Positions 51,007-59,241 of a DNA stretch of 64,000 bases are shown in pieces. Made by a program: the position numbers and the translations under genes. Origin of the DNA: Hyphomicrobiales bacterium (GTDB lineage Bacteria > Pseudomonadota > Alphaproteobacteria > Rhizobiales > Rhizobiaceae). Below the pieces are notes generated by a model. The model was not told the DNA's origin. It searched no databases and saw only the letters and a list, made by a program, of their open reading frames with translations. Numbering within the stretch: the first letter of the stretch is position 1; every line of letters begins with the position of its first letter. The stretch spans positions 214,198 to 278,197 of the forward strand of contig UBXV01000010.1 of assembly GCA_900469625.1 (NCBI GenBank), written 5' to 3'.

Positions 51007-51390
51007 TCACTCGCATTCGAGCTTCGGCTGGCGGAAGTTGGTGATGTACCAGCGGCCGCCCTGCTGTCGGGCGTAGAATGTATAGAAGCATTCCTGCTCC
51101 TCGACATAGCCCGGCGTCACGAATTCTTCGTAGCGCTGGCCGCGGCGCGTGTCGCGGATCTCGCCGCTGGTCGAACCAGAAACGACGTTGGTGGAAATCT
51201 TGCGCCACTGGTAGGCGCGCTGGTCCCAGCCGAGATCGATCACGGATGTCGGCGGGCCGTAGTCGATGACGACGGATTCCACCGGTTGACCGATGTAGTT
51301 TTTCATCTCGGTGGAGGCGCAACCGGCAACGGCAAGCGTTGTGGCGATGGCGATGGCGGCGAGAACGCTGCGCGCATTGCAAGAGGGCAT
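51007..51390 (-). CDS. Small lipoprotein of unknown function
   Basis: The 127-residue product has a lipoprotein signal (hydrophobic AAIAIATTLAVAGC with lipobox LAVAGC, Cys24), followed by a mature domain with YIGQPVESVVIDYGPPTSVIDLG and a final FRQPKLECE. A second Cys pair (ECFYTF and LECE) could form a disulphide. The early pattern of a short helix and GPP turn is reminiscent of small BamE/OmlA-like outer-membrane lipoproteins, but this is not certain. It is 86 bases beyond the response-regulator gene start, in the same direction. Confidence 0.75.
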   Translation of the reverse strand: MPSCNARSVLAAIAIATTLAVAGCASTEMKNYIGQPVESVVIDYGPPTSVIDLGWDQRAYQWRKISTNVVSGSTSGEIRDTRRGQRYEEFVTPGYVEEQECFYTFYARQQGGRWYITNFRQPKLECE

Positions 51391-51494
51391 GGTCGATCCC
51401 GGGGTTCGAATTGTCTGCCCAGGAGCTAATCTGCCAAGATTACATAGACATTGCAGTCCGCTTCAAACGTCGCCTCAGGCCAGAAGGTTCGAAG

Positions 51495-51791
51495 TCAGGC
51501 GGCACGGCTTTCGGGCGCATCCTCGATGCTGGCATAGACCAGCCCCGGCTGGACGATCCATTCACCCTTCCTCAGAGACTGGACATCGGGCCCACCGGCA
51601 GCGTTGCGCGGTGCGACGCCGACGAAACGATAGCGCAGCCCGTGGCCGTCGGTCGCGGTTTCGAGGATGGGCCGCCCGGCAAGGTACCCGACGACCTGTC
51701 CTTCGAAACGCACATTCGCCAGGACGAAATATTCGGTGGGCAGTCTCCGGCTCTGTTTCGGCGCGAGCTTGAAGGCAGTTTTCATCTTCAT
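51495..51791 (-). CDS. Hypothetical protein, 98 residues
   Basis: From MKMKTAFKLAPKQSRRLPTEY the frame shows a plausible protein with beta-strand-like segments (EYFVLANVRFEGQVVGYLAG, YRFVGVAPRN, GEWIVQPGLVY) and no signal or membrane helix. The same frame is open upstream to 52103, but that part is Arg/Cys-rich and unlike a protein, so ATG 51791 is chosen. The ribosome site is weak. Not recognised. Confidence 0.5.
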   Translation of the reverse strand: MKMKTAFKLAPKQSRRLPTEYFVLANVRFEGQVVGYLAGRPILETATDGHGLRYRFVGVAPRNAAGGPDVQSLRKGEWIVQPGLVYASIEDAPESRAA

Positions 51792-52260
51792 CGTAAAATA
51801 CTCATCATGGGGGACCTTGTCGTTGGCTCCAAAGGCATTGCTGCCGGCTGTCGGGCCACACGAGAAAGCGGCGGGCGTCTCAAACACCCGAAAGCGGCGC
51901 AAGCATGGCAAAGGGACGACGCCGTCCCGGTGAGGCGGACGATCCAGGTCTCTGCCTAAATCTCTGCGGCAATGACACAGGCACAATAGCCTGACGCGCA
52001 TAGGTATTCGCTTGCGAAGACGTGGTTCGGACATAAGGAAGTCGTAAAAACTGGCACCCCGAGGGGAGCGTTCGCGGCGATGACGCCGGGCGCAAAGGGC
52101 CAACGCGGTCGCATCCGAAATAAAAGATGAGTAATATTCTCATATTTCTTGTGCGCGCTGCAATGACACGCTAATGAACGCCGGCACTGCCCATCCCGTG
52201 CCCATCCTGTCGTCCCATATCTTGCCGCCGACCACCTCGCTTCGGTCCGGAAAAACACAC
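51792..52260. promoter_or_regulatory. Control region upstream of the ECF sigma gene
   Basis: About 470 bases without a credible gene. The AT-rich part around 52120-52150 contains the iron-box candidate listed next. An in-frame ATG at 52174 would lengthen the sigma factor by 29 residues of low-complexity sequence and is not used. Confidence 0.55.
52128..52142. promoter_or_regulatory. Candidate iron-responsive operator (TGA-N9-TCA)
   Basis: TGAGTAATATTCTCA matches the RirA-linked IRO box pattern TGA-N9-TCA of rhizobia, within the longer dyad ATGAG-N7-CTCAT (52127-52143). It lies 118 bases before the sigma-factor start and would repress the iron-uptake module when iron is plentiful. Confidence 0.6.
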
Positions 52261-52785
52261 ATGTCAGAGAAATCAGCCTCGCATTTGATGCTCGACGACG
52301 CGATCGTGGCCTACTACGACGAGCTCTGCGGGATGACGCGCCGACGCGGGCACGCGCAGGCAGCGGCAAACGACGTCGTTCACGAGCTCTATGTGCGGCT
52401 GGTCGACCGGCGGACTTCGCTTGAGGGCAAGTCGTCCTTGCGCGCGTTTCTGCGCCGTGCCTGCGCCAATCTCGGCATCGACAGGCTGCGACGCGACCGC
52501 TTCGAATTGAAGCTTTTCGGCGGCTCTGAGGAGGAAGCCCTGGCGGTCGCCAGCGACATCGCCGCTCCCGACGCCAATATCGATCTTCGCCGCAGACTGT
52601 CGATCCTGAAGTCGGCGATCATGGAGATGTCTTTGCAGCGGCGACGGGTGTTTCTCGCCAGCCGCATCGGCAACCTCACTTCTGATGAAATTGCGCGGCG
52701 CACCGGCATCAGCCGCAACATGGTGGATCGGCACTTGCGCAAGGCCTACCTGCATTGCCTCGATCGGCTGGAGGAGACGCTATGA
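52261..52785 (+). CDS. ECF sigma factor, FecI type
   Basis: This 174-residue sigma factor of the extracytoplasmic-function class has region 2 (about 12-80: AYYDELCGMTRRRGHAQAAANDVVHELYVRLVDRR, then SSLRAFLRRACANLGIDRLRRDRFE) and region 4 (about 115-170: QRRRVFLASRIGNLTSDEIARRTGISRNMVDRHLRKAYLHC). It should direct transcription of the TonB receptor gene downstream when its anti-sigma regulator is signalled. Its stop overlaps the fecR start as ATGA. Confidence 0.9.
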   Translation: MSEKSASHLMLDDAIVAYYDELCGMTRRRGHAQAAANDVVHELYVRLVDRRTSLEGKSSLRAFLRRACANLGIDRLRRDRFELKLFGGSEEEALAVASDIAAPDANIDLRRRLSILKSAIMEMSLQRRRVFLASRIGNLTSDEIARRTGISRNMVDRHLRKAYLHCLDRLEETL

Positions 52786-53774
52786 CTGCCATTGGCAAGC
52801 GCCATCCAACGACCGCGGCCGCCGATCGCCACCGCAAGGCATTCGAGAAACGGGTGCGCGAGCAGGCGGTGGACTGGCTTGTGCGCCTGACTGGCGAGCC
52901 CGCGGACGACGACCTGCGGCTGGCATTTGAACGATGGCGCGCCGAGGATCCGGCGCATGCCGAAATCTTTGCGCGGGCTCAGCGGGCGGTCGGCGATGCC
53001 ACACTGCTGGTGCGGCGCGAGCCGGAATTTGCTGCCAAGGCGGTGCGCGCAACGGCAAGTCGTCGAAAGACGATAGCAGCGCTCGCCGTTGTGCTCGCCG
53101 CCGGGGCCGGCGGCTTCCTCTCGCTCGACGGAGCGATGTGGATGCGGGCCGATGTCATCGCCGGCAAGGGCGAGCGGCCGACCCTGAAGCTGGAAGATGG
53201 ATCGACGCTGCAGCTCAACGCCCAGTCGGCCGTCGCCTACGAATTCACGCCAGTTGAACGGCGGATCGTTCTCCTGCGTGGCGAGGTGTTCGTCGAAGTC
53301 GCAGCCGACAAAGACAGACCCTTCGTGGTCGAAGCGGGCGCGGGGACGACGACGGCGCTCGGAACGGCATTCGACGTCAATCTGACCGACGAGGGCGCCG
53401 ATGTCACCGTTCTCGAACACGCGGTGTCGGTTGCCACAGAGAGCGCGGAGCCACCCCGTCGCGTCGAGGTCAACGAGCAGCTGAGCTACAACCGTGAGGG
53501 CAGGCTCGGCGAGATCAATCCCATCGATCCGCTGTTGGCTGCGGCATGGCGCGACGGGCGCCTGGTATTCGAGGCGCGCACCATCGCTTCGGTCGTGGAC
53601 GAAATCGGGCGCTACGTGCCGGGCCGGATCCTGATTGCGGATGCGGCCGTCGGCGCCAGACGGGTATCCGGCAGCTTCGATCTCGCAGATCCGGTCAAGG
53701 CGCTGCAAGGGCTTGCCGAGGCCTTCGACATCAACGTCACGCGGATCGGGCCCTACATCACGATCCTGCGCTAA
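52782..53774 (+). CDS. FecR-type anti-sigma regulator
   Basis: This 330-residue inner-membrane regulator has a cytoplasmic DUF4880-like domain (EQAVDWLVRLTGEPADDDLRLAFERWRAEDPAHAEIFARA), one membrane helix (about 95-115, IAALAVVLAAGAGGFLSL), and the FecR domain (TLKLEDGSTLQLNAQSAVAYEF, LLRGEVFVEVAAD, ALGTAFDVNL). A C-terminal STN-like fold (GSFDLADPVKALQGLAEAFDINVTRIG) probably contacts the receptor's signalling domain. The ATG at 52782 is fixed by the ATGA overlap. Confidence 0.92.
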   Translation: MTAIGKRHPTTAAADRHRKAFEKRVREQAVDWLVRLTGEPADDDLRLAFERWRAEDPAHAEIFARAQRAVGDATLLVRREPEFAAKAVRATASRRKTIAALAVVLAAGAGGFLSLDGAMWMRADVIAGKGERPTLKLEDGSTLQLNAQSAVAYEFTPVERRIVLLRGEVFVEVAADKDRPFVVEAGAGTTTALGTAFDVNLTDEGADVTVLEHAVSVATESAEPPRRVEVNEQLSYNREGRLGEINPIDPLLAAAWRDGRLVFEARTIASVVDEIGRYVPGRILIADAAVGARRVSGSFDLADPVKALQGLAEAFDINVTRIGPYITILR

Positions 53775-53869
53775 AAAAAATCACGCGCGGTGTCCCTGAC
53801 GTGGGACCTCGTTCGTCCAGAAACCAGACCCGGCCTTTTCTCGGCCATCGCTCATTGTCTGGGACCATC

Positions 53870-56362
53870 ATGCCATATTCGAACAAGACCGGCGCACGAC
53901 GCCATTCCGCAATTTTCAGCCTCCTGATGGCAGGTACCGTGGTTGCGCTCGCGGCCACGGGCGCCCTCGCCGACGATGCCGCGGTCCATCGGGTCGATGT
54001 GCCCGCCGGAAAACTGACCGCCGCCGTCAACCGGCTGGCAAGCCAGCTCAAGCTTCAGGTCGTGTTCGACAGCTCGGTTGCGTCGGGCGTAAACACGCCG
54101 GGCCTTTCCGGGGAGATGACGGCCGATGAGGCGCTCGAGCGGCTCCTGAGCGGCACCGGCGTGCGCTACCGCTTCGTCGGCGGCTCGACCGTGAAGCTGA
54201 TGGGGACAAACGAAGCGTCCACACCGGTTGACGGCGATGGCACGTCGCTGGCGCCTATCGTCGTGCGCGGCGATGCCAAGCGTGGCGATCGCGCGCCCAA
54301 CGTCGCTGTCCTCGACGCCGAAGACATCGAGAAGGCCCAGGCGTCGAGCCTGCCAGAGTTGCTGCAGAAGACGCCCGGCGTGTCGATGGGCGGCGGCGTG
54401 CGCATCGAGGGGCAGACCCTCGCCATCCGCGGCTTTGCCCGGCAGTCCGATGTCCGTATCATTCTCGACGGCGCACCGAAGAACTTCGAAAAATATGACC
54501 AGGGCACCGTCTTCATCGAGCCCGAGCTGCTGAAGCGCGTCGAGATCGAAAAGGGCGCGACATCGGTGCGCTACGGCAATGGCGGCTTCGGCGGCACCGT
54601 GCTGATGGAAACCAAGGATGCCGCCGACATGCTGCGGCCCGGCGAGGAATGGGGCGTCTGGGCCAAGTCAGGTTTCCAGAGCGCCAACAAGCAGTTTCTC
54701 GAAACAGGCGCTCTCTACGGCAAGTCGGATTTCGGTGGTCCGGTCACCTATGACGGCCTTCTGGCGGCGACATGGCGCAAGAGCGACGATATGCGCGTCG
54801 GCGGCGGCGAGATCTACAACTACTCCAACTCGAAGCTGACGACCTTCCTTGCCAATGTCGGTGCCGAGTATGACGGCCACGAGATCAGGGGTACGGTCGC
54901 CTACGGCGAAAACAACAACTGGGGGCCGGTGGCGGCCATCCGCGGCCAGTCGGCGCCATCGGACTACAACATCACCCGCTACGGCTACAAGGAAGCGATG
55001 CGCCGCCTTCTCACCTGGCGCGAGATCGAGGATTTCACCTCGACGCTGAACTACAGCTACACCGGGGACAGCGACCTGGTGAATTACCGCATGATGGCGA
55101 GCTTCTCGCAGACCAGTCAGCATGCGACGCGGCCCGATATCGCCGGGCTCAACCCGAGCGCATCCGTCGGCGGCTATGAAAACGATGCCGCCTATACCGA
55201 TATCAAGTTCGAGGTCGAAAACACGTCCAACTTCACGCTCGGCGGCTTGTCGCACAGCCTGAACTACGGCGTGCAATATTTCGACCATGACCGCGACATC
55301 TGGATGTACGACATCGCCAACCGCACCCAGGCGCAGTACAACTACGGCTACTATGCGCCCTGGTTCATGCCTGAGGGCACGCAAAAGACATTTGCCGCCT
55401 TCGTTCGCGACAGGATCGAGCTGACCGACACTTTGGCCGTGACGCCGGGCCTTCGCTACGACCACGTGCGTTCCAAGGGCGTGCCGAACGCAGCGCCCCG
55501 CTTCAACAATCCGCTGGCCGGTCATGATTACTCCGCCGTCTCGCACGAGGGCGTGACGCCGGCGATCAGCCTGTCATGGGAGGCGACGTCCTCCGTGCGG
55601 TTCTTTGCCGATTGGGCCTATGCGATGCGCGTGCCCAACATCGACGAAATCTATTCGTCGCAGAGCTTTCAGACCAGCGCGCCCGGCACCAGCCGCGACC
55701 TGGAGGTCGAGCGCAACAGCACCTTCAACATCGGCATCGACATGAGCTTCAACGATGTGCTGACGGCCGACGACATGCTGTCGACACGCATTTCGGCCTA
55801 CAACAACCACGTCTCCAACCCGGTCACGCGTCGTTTCGGCACGGCCAACTTCGTCGGCGCTTCGGGCGTCGTGCCGTTCTACTGGAACACGCCGTCCTAT
55901 GATATCCGCGGCATCGAGTTGCAATCGCACTACGAGACCGAGCGCATGTTCGCCGATCTTGGCGTCTCCTGGATGACCGGCGAGCGGACCGGTGCCGTCA
56001 ACAACGTTCGGGGCCCTGATACCTATATCAACGATCTCGCGCCGCTGACCGTCATCGCCACCGCCGGCATCAAGGTGCCGGACCAGGACCTCGCCTTCGG
56101 CTGGACCGGCACTTTCGTCGACGACCAGAGCCGCACGCCCTATAATCAGGACGGACGCAGCTATGCCCGCCCGCCCAGCGCCGGTTATGCGGTCCATGGC
56201 CTCTTTCTCGACTGGACGCCGACATCGGGTTTCATGGACGGCGGCGAAGTTCATCTGGCCGTCGACAATATCTTCGACAAATATTACGAGCCCTATCTCA
56301 GCGACGGCATCTCGGCGATGCCGGGCCGGAACTTCAAGATCGCGATCAGCCGGAAATTCTGA
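53870..56362 (+). CDS. TonB-dependent receptor with STN signalling domain
   Basis: This 830-residue outer-membrane receptor starts with a signal peptide (SLLMAGTVVALAATGALA). A secretin/TonB N-terminal (STN) signalling domain follows at about 45-110 (VDVPAGKLTAAVNRLASQLKLQVVFD), then a TonB-box-like LAPIVVRG, the plug (LPELLQKTPGVSMGGG, IRGFARQSDVRIILDGAP, VEIEKGATSVRYGNGGFGG) and a beta-barrel ending FKIAISRKF. The STN domain with FecIR upstream marks surface signalling: ligand binding is relayed to FecR and the sigma factor. The ligand is probably a siderophore or haem; the sequence does not settle which. Confidence 0.9.
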   Translation: MPYSNKTGARRHSAIFSLLMAGTVVALAATGALADDAAVHRVDVPAGKLTAAVNRLASQLKLQVVFDSSVASGVNTPGLSGEMTADEALERLLSGTGVRYRFVGGSTVKLMGTNEASTPVDGDGTSLAPIVVRGDAKRGDRAPNVAVLDAEDIEKAQASSLPELLQKTPGVSMGGGVRIEGQTLAIRGFARQSDVRIILDGAPKNFEKYDQGTVFIEPELLKRVEIEKGATSVRYGNGGFGGTVLMETKDAADMLRPGEEWGVWAKSGFQSANKQFLETGALYGKSDFGGPVTYDGLLAATWRKSDDMRVGGGEIYNYSNSKLTTFLANVGAEYDGHEIRGTVAYGENNNWGPVAAIRGQSAPSDYNITRYGYKEAMRRLLTWREIEDFTSTLNYSYTGDSDLVNYRMMASFSQTSQHATRPDIAGLNPSASVGGYENDAAYTDIKFEVENTSNFTLGGLSHSLNYGVQYFDHDRDIWMYDIANRTQAQYNYGYYAPWFMPEGTQKTFAAFVRDRIELTDTLAVTPGLRYDHVRSKGVPNAAPRFNNPLAGHDYSAVSHEGVTPAISLSWEATSSVRFFADWAYAMRVPNIDEIYSSQSFQTSAPGTSRDLEVERNSTFNIGIDMSFNDVLTADDMLSTRISAYNNHVSNPVTRRFGTANFVGASGVVPFYWNTPSYDIRGIELQSHYETERMFADLGVSWMTGERTGAVNNVRGPDTYINDLAPLTVIATAGIKVPDQDLAFGWTGTFVDDQSRTPYNQDGRSYARPPSAGYAVHGLFLDWTPTSGFMDGGEVHLAVDNIFDKYYEPYLSDGISAMPGRNFKIAISRKF

Positions 56363-56379
56363 CAGCGGAACGGCATTCG

Positions 56380-56403
56380 ACCGGCCCGCCGTGGCGGGCC
56401 GGT
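56380..56403 (+). terminator. GC-rich hairpin after the TonB receptor gene
   Basis: Ten-base arms ACCGGCCCGC and GCGGGCCGGT with a 4-base loop, 17 bases after the stop, weak T content afterwards. Likely the end of the iron-module transcript. Confidence 0.7.
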
Positions 56404-56521
56404 TGCGCTTGGGCGACGTCGCTCGCCCTCAGGGTGCCGATGTGAAGCGCCGTGTTGCCGAACGCACCTGCTCCTGTATGCAAAGTTGCGCGCGAGGCTG
56501 CATTTCCTTGCCAATCCTTGC

Positions 56522-56550
56522 TTGACAGAGGTCGGTTGCCCGTATCTTAA
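56522..56550 (+). promoter_or_regulatory. Promoter of the amiC operon
   Basis: TTGACA (56522-56527) is followed by an AT-rich box GTATCTTAAT (56542-56551) with 15-17 bases spacing. The transcript would start near 56557, leaving a leader of about 120 bases before amiC. Confidence 0.55.
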
Positions 56551-56561
56551 TCATGGCTGCA

Positions 56562-56618
56562 GATTGAGCAGTTCAATCCATTTCACATGACCTTTGTGGT
56601 CGACGGGCAGTTTCGCCC
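56562..56618 (+). promoter_or_regulatory. Leader hairpins of the amiC operon (candidate antiterminator)
   Basis: Three small hairpins can form in the predicted leader RNA: GATTGA-N5-TCAATC (56562-56578), TGACC-N5-GGTCG (56588-56602, one G-U pair) and GGGC-AGTTTC-GCCC (56605-56618). The last shares bases 56616-56618 with the 5' arm of the terminator that follows, so it cannot form together with the full terminator. ANTAR proteins such as AmiR bind paired hairpins of this kind. The loops do not match the full ANTAR loop consensus (A at 1 and G at 4 of six), so the assignment is tentative. Confidence 0.5.
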
Positions 56619-56668
56619 CATGATGCCCCATCATCGATGGGAACCGCGTCATGGGGTTTTTGGTTTTT
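56616..56668 (+). terminator. Intrinsic terminator in front of amiC
   Basis: CCCCATGATGC (56616-56626) pairs with GCGTCATGGGG (56646-56656) over 11 bp with one G-U pair, followed by TTTTT, GG, TTTTT. The loop holds a nested hairpin CCCATC-ATC-GATGGG (56627-56641). It sits between the promoter and amiC, so the operon must be read through it. Confidence 0.78.
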
Positions 56669-56677
56669 GGCAGGTCC

Positions 56678-57814
56678 ATGAGCGACGCGGTGAAGATCGG
56701 CATTCTCTATTCGACGACCGGCCCCTATGGCACGATGGGCCGCGACTGCCGCGACGGTGCCGAGCTGGCGATAGACGAGATCATGGCACGTTATCCCGGC
56801 CGCATCGAGCCGGTTTTTATCGACCCGCATGCCAGCATCGACCGTTATCTCGAGGGTGCGCGTTCATTGCTGCGCGACAAGGGGTGCCGCCACATCGTCG
56901 GAACCATCACGTCGCTGGCGCGCAAGGAAGTCATTCCGCTCGTCGAAAAGCATGATGGGCTGCTCTGGTACATGTGCCCTTACGAGGGTTTCGAGGCCAA
57001 CGACAATGTCGTCTATACCGGCGGCTGTCCGAACCAGCACCTGCTGCCGCTGCTCGACTATCTCCTGCCGCGCTTCGGGCGTCGGCCCTACCTCGTCGGC
57101 GCCAATTACGTCTGGGGCTGGGAAATGAACCGCCTTGCCCGCGAACTGATCGAGGAGGCCGGCGGATCGGTGCTCGGCGAGCGCTATCTGCCGCTCGAGG
57201 AGACCGCGGTCGAGCGCATTGTCGCGGAGATCGAACAGCGGCGGCCGAGCTTCATCCTCAACAATCTCGTTGGTCCGTCCAGCTACGCTCTCCACGCGGC
57301 GATCCGGGCGCTCGGTGAACGCGACACCGCGTTTCGCCCGGAAAATTGCCCGGTCGTCAGCTGCGACCTGCAGGAATGCGAACTTATCGATATCGGCCTC
57401 GGCGTGGCGACGGGACAGCTTTGTGCAGCCGCCTATTTCGACACGGTCAACTCGGCCGAAAATGCGGCATTCAAGGCTCAAGTGAGCGCGCGCTTCGGTG
57501 TATCGCGCCGGATCTCCAGCGTCTTTGCCAGCGCCTATGCGGCCGTCAAGCTTTGTGCCGAGGCGATCATCGACGCCGGCACCGACGACCCGGCCGTGGT
57601 TTCCAGCCTGCTTTGTGCCGCACCTCGCCCGAGCGTTCTCGGCCCGCTCCGGATCGATGCGGAAACCCGCCACGCGGCCCTGCCCTTCCACCTCGGTCGC
57701 ATCAACGACGAAGGCGGTTTCGATATCATCGCTTCCGAACCCGCCATCCTTGCCGACCCGTATCTGACGGGTCGTCGGACACGCAAGCCACCCCAGCTCC
57801 GGATCGTCTCATGA
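56678..57814 (+). CDS. amiC: AmiC-type amide-sensing binding protein
   Basis: The 378-residue protein has the two-lobed periplasmic-binding fold of the AmiC/urea-binding group but no signal peptide (MSDAVKIGILYSTTGPYGTMGRDCRDGAELAIDEI), as expected of cytoplasmic AmiC. Landmarks: MCPYEGFEANDNVVYTGGCPNQH, GANYVWGWEMNRLARELIEEAGG and FASAYAAVKLCAEA. In Pseudomonas, AmiC holds AmiR inactive until an amide binds. ATG 56678 is chosen because the upstream in-frame ATG (56651) lies inside the terminator stem. Its stop overlaps amiR as ATGA. Confidence 0.88.
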   Translation: MSDAVKIGILYSTTGPYGTMGRDCRDGAELAIDEIMARYPGRIEPVFIDPHASIDRYLEGARSLLRDKGCRHIVGTITSLARKEVIPLVEKHDGLLWYMCPYEGFEANDNVVYTGGCPNQHLLPLLDYLLPRFGRRPYLVGANYVWGWEMNRLARELIEEAGGSVLGERYLPLEETAVERIVAEIEQRRPSFILNNLVGPSSYALHAAIRALGERDTAFRPENCPVVSCDLQECELIDIGLGVATGQLCAAAYFDTVNSAENAAFKAQVSARFGVSRRISSVFASAYAAVKLCAEAIIDAGTDDPAVVSSLLCAAPRPSVLGPLRIDAETRHAALPFHLGRINDEGGFDIIASEPAILADPYLTGRRTRKPPQLRIVS

Positions 57815-58392
57815 GGGAAACGCCCAACTTTGCCGGCTGGCGTGCCACCGTCCTCCATCGCGAGGATGCAACGACCGAGCGGCTGACCCGCCAGCTGAAG
57901 CTCTTCGGCTTCCACGTCCATGTGCAATGGACGCCGCTTGCCGCCGACAATCTGCCCGATCTCGTTCTGGTCGATGCCGATCAGGGCTGGACCGGGTTGC
58001 TGCCCTGGGCCGACGAACGCGCGCCGCGCCCGCTCGTCGCCCTGCTCGGCTCGGAAGCGCCCGGCCGGGTGGCCTGGGCGATGGATCAGGGGGCCTCGGC
58101 CATCATCGCCAAACCGGTGGCATCGTCTGCCGTCTATCCGGCCCTGGTGATGGCACTTGCCATCCATCGCGAGCGCCAGGCCGTCCTCGACGAGATCACC
58201 CATCTCGAAGAGCGGGTGCGCATGCGGCCGCTGGTGCATGCGGCCGTCGAAAAGATCAGAAGTGCCCGCAAGCTCGACGAAGAAGCGGCCTATCGTATCC
58301 TGCGCAATTGCGCGATGCAGCGTCGGCTGACGATGGAACAGGTCGCTGCCTCGATCGTGGGCGGCGCCGAGCCGCTGCCGGAGGCAGGCTGA
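57811..58392 (+). CDS. amiR: AmiR-type ANTAR antitermination regulator
   Basis: This 193-residue protein has a pseudo-receiver N-terminal half (WRATVLHREDATTERLTRQLKLFGF, LPDLVLVDADQGW), a coiled linker, and a C-terminal ANTAR domain (about 125-185: RMRPLVHAAVEKIRSARKLDEEAAYRILRNCAMQRRLTMEQVAASIV). ANTAR domains bind hairpins in leader RNA and let polymerase pass a terminator. It overlaps amiC by 4 bases and dppC by 1 base, so sensor, antiterminator and transporter are made together. A terminator before amiC gives it an obvious target in its own operon. Confidence 0.88.
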   Translation: MRETPNFAGWRATVLHREDATTERLTRQLKLFGFHVHVQWTPLAADNLPDLVLVDADQGWTGLLPWADERAPRPLVALLGSEAPGRVAWAMDQGASAIIAKPVASSAVYPALVMALAIHRERQAVLDEITHLEERVRMRPLVHAAVEKIRSARKLDEEAAYRILRNCAMQRRLTMEQVAASIVGGAEPLPEAG

Positions 58393-59240
58393 TGCGGGCG
58401 ATCAAAACCATGATCCGCCAGCCGGCGGCATTGTTCGGCCTCATCGTCGTTGCGCTTGTGGTGCTTCTCGCCATCGCCGCCCCGTTGATAGCGCCCTATA
58501 GCCCCGATGAGCAGATGTTCGACGGTTTGACATTGGAGGGCGCGCCGCTGCCGCCGAGCGCGCAGTTCCTTCTCGGCACCGACACGCTCGGGCGCGACCT
58601 GTTCTCGCGCCTTCTCTACGGTGCGCGAACCTCGCTGGTGATCGGCCTCGTCGCCAACGGCGTGGCGGTCACGATCGGGCTCCTGATCGGCATCCTCTCG
58701 GGCTATATGCGCGGCATCGTCGGCGGCGCGCTGATGCGCTTCACCGATCTGATGATGGCTTTTCCGGCGCTGCTGCTCGCCATCGTTCTCGCAGCGCTGC
58801 TGCGGCCGAGCCTCTGGATCGTCGCCATGGTCATTGCGCTCGTCAACTGGGTGCAGGTGGCGCGCATCGTCTATACCGAGACGCGCGGTCTGGTGGAGCG
58901 CGACTTCATCCTGGCCGAGCGGTCGCTCGGCGCCGGCCATGGCCGCATCCTCTTTCACCACATCCTGCCGCATCTGGTCCCGACGGCGATCGTCTGGGGC
59001 ACGCTCGGCATCGCCACGACAGTCCTGCTCGAAGCGACGCTTTCCTTCCTCGGCATCGGCGTGCAGCCGCCGACGCCGTCCTGGGGCAACATCATCTTCG
59101 AAAGCCAGAGCTATTTTCAGGCCGCCCCCTGGCTGGTCTTCATCCCCGGTGCCGTCATCCTTTTGACTGCGCTCTCCTTCAATCTTGTCGGCGATGCGCT
59201 GCGCGACATTCTCGATCCGACGCAGCGGGGCAGGGGCTGA
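58392..59240 (+). CDS. DppC/OppC-type ABC permease
   Basis: This 282-residue inner-membrane permease has the DppC-type N-terminal helix (LFGLIVVALVVLLAIAAPLIAPY), the motif LGTDTLGRDLFSRLLYGARTSL, and an EAA loop FILAERSLGAGHGRILFHHILPHLVP. It ends SFNLVGDALRDILDP. Its ATG shares a base with the amiR stop (TGATG). It forms the channel with the next gene product for uptake of amides or peptides. Confidence 0.92.
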   Translation: MRAIKTMIRQPAALFGLIVVALVVLLAIAAPLIAPYSPDEQMFDGLTLEGAPLPPSAQFLLGTDTLGRDLFSRLLYGARTSLVIGLVANGVAVTIGLLIGILSGYMRGIVGGALMRFTDLMMAFPALLLAIVLAALLRPSLWIVAMVIALVNWVQVARIVYTETRGLVERDFILAERSLGAGHGRILFHHILPHLVPTAIVWGTLGIATTVLLEATLSFLGIGVQPPTPSWGNIIFESQSYFQAAPWLVFIPGAVILLTALSFNLVGDALRDILDPTQRGRG

Positions 59241-59241
59241 C

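Noticed and set aside
51792..52103. N-terminal extension of the 98-residue hypothetical protein
   Set aside because: The added part is Arg/Cys-rich without structure and lies over the AT-rich control region; it looks like an accidental open frame.
56562..56618. A canonical ANTAR target with two six-base loops carrying A1 and G4
   Set aside because: Hairpins exist, but their loops are GCAGT, TTTGT and AGTTTC, so none meets the full consensus; kept only as a tentative antiterminator.
56651..56677. Upstream ATG as the amiC start
   Set aside because: This ATG lies in the 3' arm of the intrinsic terminator; the ATG at 56678 fits the AmiC N terminus.
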